Positions 23,776 through 38,400 of a stretch of DNA of 64,000 bases are shown here, one piece after another (position 1 is the first letter of the stretch; each line of letters opens with the position of its first letter). The position numbers were made by a program, and so were the translations under genes. Source of the DNA: Parus major. Lineage: Eukaryota; Chordata; Aves; Passeriformes; Paridae. The stretch is taken from the NCBI RefSeq assembly GCF_001522545.3, contig NC_031768.1:96847669-96911668 (forward strand). Reading direction: 5' to 3'. Under the pieces are notes generated by a model. That model was not told the origin of the DNA. It did no database searches and saw only the letters and a list, made by a program, of their open reading frames with translations.

Positions 23776-26700
23776 TCCAACTGGGCAGGATAATCCAGCC
23801 ACCCTACACAAAGTCTTTTTTTGGCATTAATTTTTTGCAAATTATTTTAACATCTGGCCCTTCTTTGGCCTGAATGGTTTCTAATGGCATGCAGGTTAGC
23901 AGTCCTTTATTTTATTCTCAATGCATCCAAATTCAAGTTGGGTGCAATTGGGGAGGTAAGTGGGAGGGCTTCTCTCAGTGCTAATTTAAAACAATCCATA
24001 AGAATTCCTGAGATGTTTTTAAGCAAATGAAATCTGGGTGAGGAGAATGGCTGTCCTGTGGAAGCTGCTGACTACTCGGTACATATGAACAGATGATAGC
24101 CTCAAATTCCACAAGACATGCTTGGATCTAATGGTATTTGCAGAGACACAAAGAAAAATACTGTTAGCATGCAACCAGTTGTTGTATGGGAGAGGGATGA
24201 GAAGGGAATAGAGAGAAGGGAGGATGGGAGAGATAAGGACAGAGAAATACCAGAAACAGAACTGCACAGAATGTTTTCTCTAAGTTTAGTTCTCAGGATT
24301 ACAGACAGTCCACCAATAATTTCACTAATTGATATGCCTCATGTGCAGCCACATTAATGTCACAACTATGTCACTTGGCCAAGTGCTTGATTTCACAGAC
24401 AAACTCTTCCACTTTGGATGAGATTGTGGATGGTTTCTATTTTTTTAATTTTTTTAATAGTCTTCTTGGCTTCCAACAGCTTTGCCTGGTTAAATTTCCC
24501 CTTCTAGCTAAAAAAAGAAATTAGACTGATCTCTTTTGGCAGCTGTGAAATGGTTGCATATTGAGTATGCTTTCTTGATAAGCTTGCATGAAATGGAATT
24601 GGTTTTCTTTTGATGGATACACCCCTTTCAGCACAATGTCCCCACAAGATTAGCAAGTGTTTAATTTTTTTAGAGACTTTTTATTTGCATGTTATGTCAT
24701 GTATGCTACTTCTGTAGAGCATTGAGTGGCACATGAAGCTGTTTGAACAGGGAGACTGAACTGACTGAGGAGTTCCCCAGTGAGTGTGCAACATGATTTG
24801 TGATGATGTGTAGCTTGCTAGCCAAAAAGCTTTAGTTGATGGCAAGAACTCTGTGAGATTTGGGCCAAATTCAGGTGCTGTAGAAAATATGAACTGGCTG
24901 TGCTGGGTCTGACTTAAAAGCAGTTTGGCCCCATGTTCTGTAGGGAAAGCACCTAGATATGGGTGCCTGGGGACAAGGGAGGACTTATGCAATAGTCCTT
25001 ACTTGCTTAGGTCCCCAGCCTCCGGTCTGTTTTAGCTCAGACTCCCTGAACTCCTGCTGTCTGCATACAGTAGAGCCCACAATGGAGAGAGAGAAGAGGT
25101 GCAACTTGCACTGAAGACAATAGATATTACACTGAAAAGCACCGTGGGTGAATGTGATTGCTCCAACTTCTTGTATGGTTATGTACGTGAGCCTTAGCCT
25201 GTGCTTCAGTGCAATGCTATTATTAAGAATAAAATCAATGAATGACAATGGAGATGTTCCAAGATAACAGCAAAAAGGCCAAAATGAGTATAAAAGGGTA
25301 ATACTATTATGCAAGATCTTTATTATATCTCATAATATGAGATAAAGTGGCTGGCATTATTATTATAGTAGTATGAGATAAAGTGGCTGGCATTCTGCCA
25401 TTCTTTTCCCCAATATTTAATTTAGCCATGAAGGTCTTTCAAAATTATATTCATGAGAATCCAGAGGGGAGTGACCAGCAAGGAATCTATTCTGTCTTGA
25501 AAGTAAAAGCTTTTGCAAGGTGGAGGTAGGATCATTTAATTGTTTCTCTGACAGAACCTCTCAAGAATAAATTCAAATATAAGAAAAATTAAGTACTGGA
25601 ATAATTAGCAGAGTATTTTAGTTTTAGTTATTATGTACTGTTTGCCTGCCTGCATGGTGGAACTTTTCAGTACTGGTAGGACCTAATAATGGCTGATGGA
25701 GAACCACAGACTGGCACTGCAGACAGCAGCTAGACCACCAGTGCAAGCCGGTTGCACATTGCCAACAGAAAATTCCCCAATGCCCTCCTTTCCTCTGTTT
25801 CCCATTCTTTTGTCTTCTCAAGGGGCTGCTGAGCTGACTGCATGGGATGGGTGGGCAGAGGGGGCTCCTACCAAATCAGTTTTCAGCCCGATCTGTGAGC
25901 TGTTCCTGCTAATCACACTGCTGTGCATTGGCAATTCCTGCAGGGAAGTGATAGAAATGTGCAGATGAGGAAACAAAATGGGCAGCTTCTCATTAGCTCA
26001 GCTTATCCCAGCAGGAAAGCTGATGTGCCAGGGCCATGTTTCCTTTTTCCCTCTCTAACTGTCCGGCAGAGCACTCCACCTCTGGACAGGCTTCATCCCA
26101 ATGCCTGCCTGTACAGCCGAGCAGCTCTAAAGAGCTGGGACTGCCAGGGTTTTCAGGGCCTGTGTAGGCAAGACTACAAGGCACTGCCATCTCCAGCTCG
26201 GTGGATTCCTGTGGGGCCAGGAGTCTTCCCAGGCAGACTGGCCCAGGCCCAGGACACACAGACATATGGTTGCTCTATGGCTCTGGGGCAGGATGCCAGG
26301 GACAGGCAGAGCTCCAGCTGAACCCTAGCTAGAACTCTGCTACTGGTTTATACAGCATTGTGGCCTCCTCATGTGGACATTTTTCCACCTGAATTTAGTT
26401 ACACATGAGTATTGTCAACCAACTTGTCATCACAAGTCTTCAGTTTGGAGTAGGGACAAAGAAGAAACAAGGATGAAATTAATTTTCCGAGTTACATGGA
26501 GTTTAAATTTAGCTTATGACTCTCCTCATGAAGCAGGTCTCCAACAGATGCTCTTTTCAACTAAATTTTATTTAACTATAACTGTCTTTAAACCTGCCTG
26601 AAGTGATAATTGTGGGTTCTGCCTTTTGACACCAGACTTGAACTTGCAAACAGGAAAATAAGGGAAGTGTTCAACAGGAACTCTGCTGGAGGTATTACTT

Positions 26701-29700
26701 GTCAACTGAAAAAAACTGTAAAACAGCTCTAGTTTTGTTTGAAATTTCCCTATTACTTGTGAAAATTATACCAAACATGCAACATTAAATAATTAAATCC
26801 TGTTTATCTACCAATTAGCAGCAGTTAAGTGCAGCTCATCTCCATAAAGAAAAAAAAAAAAAAAAGCAAGAGGGAAAACAGTGCCCTGGAAAGGGTTACT
26901 TTAAGAATTTTTTCCCCCTTCTCCTCAAGGCTGTAGCCAAACAAGGCTTGTAGTTGTTACGGGCACGGCCTTGCTTGTACTACTGCAAGAGTTTACACCA
27001 CGCTTAACTGTTTCATTGTGGCTGCAGCAAATAATGCAGTATCTCCCTGCAGAACAGTGGGAACTGCTCCAGCTATTCAGAGACCAGAACTGGAAGAGCT
27101 GCTAACAAAGGAGGTTTATGTGGAAACCAACACTATTCCCGCATACTCAGCTCACTGGTTTCTGTCTTCCTCCTCCTCCCCCCTTCCTCTTCTTCCGTTT
27201 AGAATTTCCTTTGCTTGTGTATGTTTCTGAAGTGGCATAGACTCTTGTCCTCACCTAACCTTTTACCTCCCCCCTGTTTTTTCTCCTTATTTCTTCTTGT
27301 AGCTTTTGGACACCAAAGGTAGCTGTGGTAAACAAGTTTGTTTGGGGTTGTTTGTGTGCGTGCATAGGCTGGTGGGAATGTCCCGTGACTTATGTAAGCT
27401 TACATTAAGGCTGTAGAGAACTTCCATTTCTTATCAGTCTGTCCTCCTCACCCCAATACTTTTTACCTCTTTCAATGAGCTGCACCTTTTTCTTGTGTGC
27501 TTTTCTCTCACTTTTCACTCTCATAGCAAATATGCTCATTCCAGTGCTATCTTCTTCCTTGCTGGCTTTTCTCTGCTAATGCAGAAATCCCTTCTGCATG
27601 ACAGAAACATGCTTCTCCACCTACTGATGACTTTTCCCATGCAGCAGCCTTACCACTTCCTTTAAGGATTATTTCTCTGCATGGGCATGTCCAATTGTTT
27701 CTTTGTGTTCCCCAGCTTTTGTCTTCCAAGTCTGTAATCCATAGGAATGGTCACTACCACCATCTTTAACTTTGCCCTTCTTCACTCTGCATGCTGGTAC
27801 TGTTGGAGATACCTGTAGGGTCTCAGTTCCATTTTCAGCTCTCTTCAAGGCAGAGGGTATATGGTCTTCAAGTCAGGCTGAAGCACTTGAAAGCACACCA
27901 CTGGAAGCAACACCTTTCTTTGCCTGAAACAACTTTTTGTAGAAGTCTAGAGTCACCTCCTTCTGATAAGGTGACATGTATGCCTGGGAATTTTCTGGAT
28001 AAGAGCAAGGTGTGGCTCAGTGATATAACTGCCTTGGCTGGTCATGTGCAAGGAACTAGGAGCAGCAGGAAAGCTTAAACACTGTGGTTTCCTGCATGTC
28101 CTGGTAAGTGTAATGCAAAACAGCCACTCAAAATAGCAACTGTCACTTGAAAAATATGACTCATTTTGACACTCTTGGATGTTTTAACTGTATACCATTT
28201 GTAGGGCTCTAATGACTCAGTGTGAAGATTTGCCTGAACAGCTTGTGAAAGGCAGGTCAGTGCTAGAATTAACCTGAGTCCACAGCAGCTCTTCTAGGGA
28301 GATGGCCCTCAGTGAAAGGGGCCCCTGAGCACTGGCAGCTGTATTCCAACATAGGGTGAAAAGCACCAAGAAGAGACTTCCAGTACTAACCTGACCAGCC
28401 ACTGAAAACAGATGCGTTTTTGTCTGGCTTTTGTTTTGAAATGGCCAATAAGAACAGATCAGCACTGGCACCATTGTCTATAATAAATGTGTCCTCATGC
28501 AGTGGAAGACTGTGGTGTGTTGTAAACAATCACAGCACTGAGTAAAGTATAATCGATCACACAAGTGCCACAAAGGATACATTTGCCAAAGCATGGTTTA
28601 AAGATTGGGATCTGTATAATAGAGCTGGCACACTTAAGACATGGTGAAAAGGAGCTACCAGCATTTTCTGGGATGAAATATAGGATGGATTGTCATAAAA
28701 AACCTTAATAACCCTTTACTGTTACTGCATTTTCTGCATCACAGTAAAGCCTTATCTGCTGCTTGTCAGAAGGTCCCTCACATTGATAAACTGGCATTTT
28801 GTATTCTGAGTCCCTAAAAAAATAACTGACATGTTTAATCTCAAATGCAGACTTTGTTAATGTTGAGCACTGAAAGATCTTCCTGTATGCTGTGGGTCTT
28901 GCTTATTGCTATATTCTTCAAGCTTTATGTTGGGGGTCACTCTGTTAAAATCAGGAATGGCAAATTTGGGTGTTTAGAGACACAGTATGTTGGCACAGGA
29001 TAAAAATCTGGGTCCTGCAGGGAATATTAGAGCTTTCTAGAAGATACATTGTCTGGCCATACCTTCTTCCATTTCCTCTTTTCTTCCACCACTGAACAGA
29101 ACAACTGTTCTTCATAAATGAAAGCTTTGCTCGTCCTCTCCAAACTTTATGCTGGTAAAGGTCAAGTTAAACTGCTTTGAAACTCTGAGTATCAATACAA
29201 CTCTTTGTGGTGCAGATAAAAAGGATTTTTTTTCCCAGAATCAGGTGGTTTTGAAAGGTGTAACATAAAAATGTCTGTCCACCAGACAGATATAAATGAT
29301 CCAGCCTAAATTCTGAGGCTTCAGGCATAAAGGTTATTGCATATAGAAAAGAGAGAGGCGGTGAAGATCTGAAAAAACATAGGTGAGGTAGGAAAGCCCA
29401 TCCTTACTCAGAATGTCTAGCCTGACCCCAAAAACTAGTCAAGAGATCAATTCAAGAAGAATACTTGAGTTTGCAAACAGGTTCTGTTTTACTTTCTGCT
29501 GTTTGATTCATTCTGGGCACAAAAGTTACCACTTGGCTTCTTCACCACTTCTCCTCCCCCTGATTAGAGCAATCAATGGGATGCTGAGTTTTGATTAGCT
29601 GCTTTTAGCAGAAGGATGACAAGCGCCACGGTGTTCACCTCCCCTCTGTATGTACCTGTACTAGCAAATTCAGTCTTCTACAGTCTCCTACAGGAGACAA

Positions 29701-31600
29701 GCACTGTAGAAGCTGCGGTTTCTCTGACAGGAAGTGGGACCAGCTTCTTGCTTCTCATGTCCTGACACCCACACTGGATTGGTGTCAGCAGTGGCTGCTC
29801 ACTGGTGGCACTCCACAGAGACACACCGAGTCAGTTCCACCCAGCTTAGCAGATGCTCAGACTGACCACATCCGTTACATTCAGGTCATGTTGTCAAACT
29901 TCCAATTACTTGGAGGGAAACATCATTACAGCAGACTGCACTGTGTACTTCAGAGAGATGAAGATCAACTAGAAGCAACAAATGGAATATAACTAAGCAA
30001 AGGTATGTTTTGTACATTTAAGCCAAGATAGTATGGAAGTGCTTTTTAAAGGAAGCTCTTTGATTCCACCCATATGAATTTGTTACCTGTATATCGGAGA
30101 GAAAATGGAACAGGCTTTCGGTTGTTTATTTTCTCTAACACAGTCACCTGCAATTCCTTTTTTTGATAAGAGTTCTCACAAACCCAAACATACTAACAGG
30201 TACGTCCTTATTCAAACAAAACTCAGCATACTGGACTACTTATAGAAAAAACCCTCCAAACCTGCCACACGTAGAGTATACTCTTCTATCTCAGGAAAAG
30301 TCTTCTCTGAACAGAGTTTTTTATTCTTTGTTGTCAATATTATATAGTTGAAGATGATGAAAATATTCCAGAATGTTTTACTGGAGTTTATAGGCACTCT
30401 ACAGAAGGCTGTAATGAAATGGCTGCTGGACACGTTAGTACAAAATTAATGAGTGACACTTTTAAGATCACAGTTTTCATTGTTTTTACTGTTGTTAGAC
30501 AGCATTTGATAAATTCGGCAGAAATCCTTCCTGCCATCATACCAGGAACTTGCGCACCTCCTGTAACAGAGGAAACAATGTTCAACAGATGCTGTCAAAC
30601 CTTTTGAAACCTGCATCCTTTTCTTGGCACTAGTTTCCAGGAAAATTTCACAAACACCCTGTCCCTACTGGTCTGACTACTGGCTTGTATTCTTTCCCAA
30701 ATGGATTCTTCGAAAGAAGGCAAAGTGCTCATGGACAAGCCATGCTCTAGAAGGATAGGGACAACTCTAAAACTTTACAAGAACACTGCTACCAAGATAC
30801 AACAAGAAACTTCTGCCCAAAAACCAGAGGATGGATGGGACACTTTTTTGTCCAGGGGATGCCTACACTCTACAGTTTAATTCTTTGTGTTACTATTGAA
30901 TAACATTAAGGTGTCATTGGAAGTATTGTCATTCTTTGAAAACCACAGAAAATATTTTTGAATGAACAATTTGAGTTAGTGTGTTACCAAGAGGAATATT
31001 ATTAGAAATAATTATTCTGTCCTTCTGGCCTCAAAATATTTGCCTTTGTTGATTTTTACAACAGGATGCATGTGACACCTCAGCCACTTCTCGATGGAGT
31101 ACCAGAATACCACTGAACCTAACTACTAAGACCAGGAATGAAAAAGAACAGAGTAAAGCTAGGCAGTAAGTGAAAGACGAGCATTATTCAAATTATTACT
31201 TACTCTCAGTAAAAAGCTCTCAACCCTGCTCATTCCAGTGTTGCGTGGGAATAATTGTGAAATGGTAGGGCTGTTACTAGGAGGCTGAAAGACATTTCCA
31301 GCAACACCAAGCCCCGGAGCAATAGTTAAGTATTAGCTAATACATGAGAAAGCCCTGGTAGTGGCATTTACTGAATGAAAAAATACATTGAAAGGAGGAA
31401 ATGGCAGATGAAAATAACCTTTACTGTCCCCAAGCCTTCTGTGGAAAGTCCCCACCTATGAGCTGTATTCATGCAGAAAAGCCAGTGCTCATACCCTCTG
31501 TTTACTTTAACCTCACGGGGACTGATTAACTTCTCCTGAGCCTTATTTCACGCCTTTGCCAGGTATCACCCAACCATTTCCTAAGCCATGAATCCATCCA
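23776..31600. other. Intergenic DNA between CD47 and IFT57, part 2
   Basis: No gene supported. It contains the 23-bp direct repeat at 25336-25394 and a poly-A run near 26850-26868. The somewhat GC-richer 25690-26320 stretch has open frames but no splice structure or recognisable domain. Confidence 0.6.
25336..25394. repeat. Direct repeat, 23 bp, 36-bp period
   Basis: The 23-mer starting TATGAGATAAAGTGGCTGGC occurs at 25336-25358 and identically at 25372-25394, separated by a short TTA-rich spacer. Confidence 0.9.
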
Positions 31601-31644
31601 CAAGCAAACGGAAAGCAGCGAGGCTGCAGGAAGTAGGCCAGGGT

Positions 31645-31795
31645 TTCCACAGGCGTGTTGTTGTGCCGCTGGTTCCAGCCCCGGGAGAGGCCAGTGTGCG
31701 CGCAGGCCCGTGCGCATGCACGTGCAGCTGCCCTGTGGGGGTACACTGCAGCATTGACATCTCCGCGCGGGCACGCGGCCAGCGTGGCAGCACAG
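31645..31795. promoter_or_regulatory. Isolated CpG-rich patch with NRF1-like site
   Basis: A GC- and CpG-rich block inside AT-rich intergenic DNA. It contains TGCGCATGCACG (31711-31722), one base from the NRF1 palindrome, plus further CGCG clusters. It could be an orphan promoter or enhancer. No associated transcript can be seen. Confidence 0.4.
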
Positions 31796-34700
31796 CATCA
31801 ACCAACTCCTTCTTTTTCTAATTAACATTTGTCAAACTTGGAGAGAAGCCCAGGATGCAAAATTTGGATGTAAAATTCAAAGAGCACAGAAGCTGGAAAT
31901 GTTCACATACAGGCTCTTCATTTATGCTTAGGTTTTTTTTATAGGTCACGCACAGATGACTTACTTGCTCTTACTGTAACTTACAATTAGGAATACAGTG
32001 ATTTTTTTGTATGTCTTAGTGCACAGTAGAACTCCAAAATAAAGCAGCAAAGCTTACTAGTAGGTGGACATAAAGGTTTCCCCTTTTAAGAAAAAATTTT
32101 CTCTGAGCTTCTTCTTTTGAGTGGGTGAAGAGGGGAAGGCCTTTAACGCCATCAGCAGACAGGAGTGAGAATATTTTGACCAGATCTGGAAGTTGTTTAT
32201 AACAGTCATTTCTTAAACTCATGTGAACTCATTCAGCTTTTTGCACAGCACCCAGCAATGCAAGTTCAAATGATTAATGTGTCTCAGTGCTGAAACAATA
32301 AATTCTCAGCATATGATTGAAAGCCAGTTTTAAACTCTTGCGATTTCAGGGTTCAGTCACCAACTCTATAGAAGGTTCTCTGTGAGAGAAATTGATTAAA
32401 AGGTAAAAAAACAGCTTTTTGCACTTTTTATCAGCCCAGCAATTCATGCTATCTGCTGACATAAGAGGAGATTGGGCAGTGGGGTATTATATTTATTAAA
32501 GTAAAAAGGTAATGCATATAATCACTCTCAGATATCCTAAATGGCCTATAAACAGCACCTCTGATAGAGTACCTAGCACTAAGGCTAGTGCCAGTTCCCA
32601 GCAGGGCACTTATATCCTAGCCTAGACAAAAGACAGGGAAATAAGACATTGGGCCATGTTCAGAGGTATTTCAGAGCTGAATAAACCCTAAGAAGTAATA
32701 TACTACAAGTGTTCCTTTCCTGGAGCTTTGAAGAGTACATGCAAGAGAGTGAGCTGGCTACTGATGAGCCTTCCTCAACAACATGTTTCCAACAGCCAAG
32801 TGTCAGCTCATACCAGGGCCACATACAAGACTCAACTATTGCAGTCCTCATGGCAAGGACAAAACCCATGGCTTCTCTAACCAAAGTGAACAAATGAGGC
32901 TCCTTCTTTCTCTCTCTGCACAATTTCTGTGCCTGTCTACAGCCAGCTTCTACTAGGTTTCTAGGTAAAAACTGACAGTGACACTTTGCCTCCATGCTGG
33001 TGTTCCAGAGAAGTGAAAATGTTGAGACCTTGGAAGAGGATGGCTGTATATAGAAGTTAATTCTTGTGAATAGTCCTTCTTTCATAAATTCTCTCTAAAA
33101 GAAGATAACCTCTTGTATAAAACAGCTTTATGTGCATCCTACTAACTTAGGGATATCTTTGTTTTGTTGGTCTTATGTTCTGACACCGCATTAGATAATG
33201 AGCAGTGCAGGAAGTAATGTGAACCAAGTGATTTAATTTTAATGTGGCTTCTGCTTCTCACACTGATTGTGCAGAGGAATAATTACACAGATCATTGCTT
33301 CTCTAGAAGGGCCTTTCAGGCTGCTTGTGACAGGCCTCACTGCTCTCCTCTGCTTTTAAAGAAGATGGTGTGGCCACTGGCCGGAGCAGTAAGGCTGCTT
33401 TCAAAGCAGCCTTTTACTGTCTCAAGGGACAAATGCCACTCTTTGCTGGATGACAATTAAAGGGCGTGTATCACTCCTGAGATAACAACAGAAGTGTTCT
33501 ACTTAAACTAAGGCAGTTTCAGACAGTATGGTAAAAATAATGTAGATCAATTCCAGATAATTAGCACACTATTTTAGAATTACTTTGGCACAAAGGAGGC
33601 TTTTCTTCCGGAGATTTTTGTCACATTAGAGGGTTTTTGGCTATGCTTGTCTTAAGAGATTCACTTCTAATGGAATAAGAAGCTCAGTTCATAAGGAAAG
33701 GTTTTTGATTAATCATGTTTGTTATATTACCATGAAGGAGGAGTTTTTTTGAGGAAAATATTTACATAAACAGCATTTATACAACACAACATTGCAATCC
33801 AAAAGCGTCAGTGAGCTGCTTTGCAGGCAATGCAAAAGGGAGTTGCTTTATCTTAAGCTGAAGTAAAGCCACTGTTAAAGTAAATATGCAGAAGCAACAG
33901 CACCTAACAAAGGGAACATGAATAATAACTTTTCTAATTTCAGCTGAATGTGGGAGGATATAGGTAGGCAGCAAAAGGAGCTGGAAAGCAATTTCCAATG
34001 TGATTCATAGAGATTTTCAGCAGTGACTTGCACAGGTAAATTTTAATAGTCGACACTTACAGATAGCTTTTCACTTATTAAAATCCAATAGGTTTAGGGC
34101 TTTTTCTTTTTGGCAAATGGAATACTGAAGCACAACAAACTTACACTGGCTCATAACACTGACTGTGTCAAGCATCTTGACTTTCAGACACAGAACTGAT
34201 CCACTGATTCTGCAAAATACTGCTCGCGTTTAAGCGAGAGAAATTATTTGTCAGGTGAATGGAATAGCCTGCAGAAGTTAGGTGAGGACTTTAATGCCAC
34301 TGGCATTGTACTAATATCGTTCACGGCTCATGAGCAACCAGAACCAAAAGGATGTACTAGTACTTTAATAAGGTTATTTCTTTGCTCCATACTCCTTCAT
34401 TACCACTACCATCTAGAATCACTCCCTACCCACACATTTACTAAGACAAAGCAAGCTCCCTGATGCCATTACATTCCCAACCCCTTCCTCCTACATTTTT
34501 CTTCTCATTCTGTATTACTAAACTAGATTTGGCAACATTTTCCCTTCACAGAAATCAAAAGTGGGTGTTCTGACACAAGAACAGAAAATAAGAATAATCC
34601 AAATTATGTCCACAGAGCTCCTCTAAATACTATAAATGAAACCAGCATTTGACCCAATGCTAATATAAAGTGATTCTGAAACAGTGATGGCACATGGAAA

Positions 34701-35040
34701 AAAATTAGTAAGCCAAGAGCAATTTCCAAACAATACTTTTCACCTTCTTTGGTCTTATATAGATTTTGATATTGTTGCTGCTATTAGAGGAGTCTTGCAG
34801 CTACCAGTTTTGACCCAGCCTGTACTCAGAAAGGGTAATGCTGTATTATTTCAGTATCATCAATTAAATACTTTATCTAAATGTATGTTAGTGGCAATGA
34901 CAGACATTTTACCTTGAAGTCTTTGCAAGCAATTTCCTTTCAGCACTGCAGAGTATCCAGATTACAGGCTGTCAGCATTGTTCTATAGACTTTCACACTA
35001 TGTAACATTCTCCAAAGAAATAGAGACATCTTCACTAAAA
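31796..35040. other. Intergenic DNA downstream of IFT57
   Basis: AT-rich sequence up to the putative IFT57 polyadenylation signal. No exon, RNA gene or named repeat was recognised. Confidence 0.6.
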
Positions 35041-35044
35041 AGAA

Positions 35045-35050
35045 TTTATT
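35045..35050 (-). terminator. IFT57: Candidate IFT57 polyadenylation signal
   Basis: AATAAA on the minus strand about 245 bases past the IFT57 stop, giving a short plausible 3'UTR. Other signals further downstream cannot be excluded. Confidence 0.45.
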
Positions 35051-35292
35051 AGTATATTTGGAAGAGATATGCAGTAAATCTTTACAGCACAAAACTAAAC
35101 ATGGCTCCCTCTTGAGTCCAAAGTGTGCACATTACTTCTTTTAAAAGTGCATCTTTTAACAAGCAGCTAGTTCAAAAGGAACAGGAAAAAAGAACATCAT
35201 CTTACCCCAACAAAAACAAAATCTCTGAACTCACAAAAAGGCAAATGGTAGAAAACTGCATTTTGGGCAAATCAAGTCAGGTCCAACCAATT

Positions 35293-35471
35293 TTAATAGG
35301 CACCTACTGCAGCTTCTGGAATCACTGTTGCATGCATATCTCTAGCCATATTGGATTTCTCTTTCAGCTTTGACTGGAGCAATGTGTGTTCCATCACACC
35401 AATCTGTATGTCCATCTGAATAGTTTCTTGCCTCAATTTTGTTAAGGCCTGTTTAATCTTCACTAGAGGAG
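35293..35471 (-). CDS. IFT57: IFT57 exon 11: C-terminus and stop
   Basis: 179 coding nt: APLVKIKQALTKLRQETIQM to HTLLQSKLKEKSNMARDMHA and PEAAVGAY, then TAA (35293-35295). This is the conserved C-terminal helical region. Confidence 0.96.
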
Positions 35472-38400
35472 CTGTCCAAAAAAAAGATAAACAGTGCAAC
35501 TCTGTCAGCCACTTAACACAAAGGCATTGTTTGCTGTACTTCACTCCTTAAAATTGAAGACTTGAATGAACAAAAGGGTGTTCTACTCTAAAGACATGAT
35601 TGTACTGATACATCATTTTTAATATGCAAAACACTTTAAAGACAGAAATAGGCAATGACAATTTTGCTGTCTTCTTGATATCTAAGAGCTTCATAAAGAT
35701 GTGCATCAACATTAAGACAGGTTTTTCAATGATGTGTTTTGCTCAGCTGAAAGCCTTATCCCCAAACCTGACTTGAGGTTTGGAAGAGAACTGAAGACAT
35801 CTTCAGCAGGGTGTGAAAATATTACCTGTGAAAAGCTATTAAAATGTTTTGTGCCCTACATTTTGTTTCTAATCCCTTCCCACTAATATGATGCTGCTGC
35901 ATCATTTTGCTCCTTGTAATTGCTCTCATTTCAATGAAGTACATATCATGAAACTGTCACCAAGAAAAAGGGTGTGCTGTCTGAAGCAAAAATGTACTTA
36001 CCACCATCAGTCATACTGCTTCCTTTCTCTTCTGTTTCCTGCTTTACTTTCTCTAATGCTTCTGTAATCTTAAAATAGATTTTTTCTTAATTAAACCAGA
36101 TCAATATCAAAATTTTAAAAGGTCTCTGCTGAATAACTGCTTTTATTTAAAAACTTAACTAATCCACCTTACTTGTTATATAAAGAGGAATGATTTCTCA
36201 AACATTCAGAAAGTTTTAATTTAAGTAAATTAATGTTGTAAAAAATTACAGAAAAAGGGTAACAACTTGACCAAACACCATGGTGCTACTAAAAATCTGT
36301 GCATCCTCAATAAAAACAACAATATAATTGTTTTAGTGTGACACTGGATGGAAGAAGAAAGGAACCAATATCTCTACAGATCAAGATTCATCAATGAATC
36401 GTGCCCACTGCCCTTCTGGAAGCATCAGAACTTCAGCATGTTACACTGGAAACCTGAGAAACAGCACTGCAGCAAAAGAAGGTGCAGCAGTCCAGCCTGC
36501 TGGCACTGGCACAGGTATGGAAAATCCATATATGAAGAACAAAAGTCTAGAAACCTGTCTAGCAACCAATTTGCCTTTGTAGATAATGAAAAAAAAGCAA
36601 ATACATGATTCTAAAGTATAGCCAAGGTAATAATTCAATATTCTTGTACAATGTGAAAACAGCCCTCCATTAAGGCTTCAACAAGCCTTTTCAGCAACAG
36701 AAAGGAATCATTGTTGCATTGTTACTGCATACCTGCAGTGGTAATGGTATTGCCAGGTGGGCTGAGGTGTGATTGCACCTGAAAACAGATCAGTACTAAA
36801 GTCCCATGTGTCTGCTTTACCTCAGACACACACCACTGCACATACGTAGTTTGAAGGTTGCCAGCTAGTAACATATTCACCAATGTTTATCAGTCAATCA
36901 GGTCACAAAGCACACACTGTAAATCTGGAGTTATCACAACATACTTTTTCAAACTTACTTCCTTGAGAGTGAAAGAGAAAGCAGCTCGGATTCTGCAGAA
37001 TTTGTACACTCAGAAATCTTAGCTAGAAAACTCATATTAAACCACTGTATTACCTATTACAGCTGCACTTGGTGATCACTGTAGGTCCCTTCCAACTCAA
37101 AAATTCTAATCTGTTCTAAAACATCTCAAACTTGTTGTACAATTTCTAACACATTCTTATGGTGTGACTTATTTTATGCAACTATTCCTGAGACATTATA
37201 TTGTTTAATAAATAAAGTTGATTTCTAAAACCCAAATAGAGCCATTTAAAAAATTTCTGAATTGGATTAAGAGTTGAAGTATTTGGAAATCAGGCTGTAA
37301 TTCTAAATGAAATGCCTTGAAATACTCAACATGGGGAGGCAGTTAGGAGACAGGAAATGTTTATTTAAATTTGTCAGAGCACCAATATAAAGGAAAATGA
37401 AAGTCCACAACAGAAAACCAGATTTAGGTAATAAGATCATTTGATGTATGGAAAAAATTACTGTTTAGTAAAATATCATTTTTAAGTGCCTGGAAGATAA
37501 AAACTTCAAATTGTTAATTTTAACTGAAAATAAGAATTAAGCTTTTCTTATTCAAAAGAATTTATGGGCATGATTTATTAATCCCCCATAATTCTAGGAC
37601 ATAGGTTATAAAATATAGAATATTTATCTTCATTTACAAACTGAACTCACATTTCATGAGTTAAAAATCAATGACAGCCTGGATTTAAAATTTAGGGACT
37701 GGAACTAGATCACCTCCCTCAAACAAAGAATAATCTTTAACAAGAGAACAAATCAGAAAGAACTAGTTTCATTAAACTGCAACCACTAAATGCCAACTCT
37801 CTGAAGACTGTTTTAAAAGATGTGTTTTACCTCAGAAAGCACTCTAATCCTTTCAGTTACTCCTCCACTTCCCTCCTGGTACTTCTCTTTAGCCTGGAAA
37901 GAAACATGTCTTTGCTGTAATGACAGAGTTGAAGAGATGTATGCAGACAGCTCAGAGAAAACTTCAAGACTTGCTCTCATATGTTTCAATTCCAGAAGCT
38001 CTCCCACAAAGCCCCAGTGTGGTTTACAAATGAGGACAGTCTTGAAACATCAGCCCCTGCAATGACTGTCATTCACTATCATGTGAAGCAGTAAATAGTC
38101 CAAATACACACTTGATAAGAACTATGCTTTCTAATCATTTACATTAGGAAAAAAAGATGAAGAAAATCTGCTATAATACAGAAAAGATTGAATATTGGAA
38201 TCCAGAATAATACTTCATCAACAGTAAATCTTCAAGATACCTTAACAACGAGGCAAACAGAAGGTGCAGAGGTCAAATTTTGTTAGCTTTATTGTCAGCA
38301 TGGCCACAACCAGGAGGGCTTGCCAAAAGGCAGACTATGATGCCTGCTAAACAGGGGATCAAAAAGCTTCTCAGATAGCACTCTGTTTGCATATAAAACT

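Noticed and set aside
25930..25990. Possible MIR core (CAGATGAGGAAACAAAATGG)
   Set aside because: Too short and unsupported on either side.
25696..26321. Overlapping plus-strand open frames of 90 and 132 codons
   Set aside because: No domain, promoter or homologue recognised. They sit in intergenic DNA.
33242..33460. 72-codon open frame with hydrophobic start
   Set aside because: Short, isolated, no splice partners; expected by chance.
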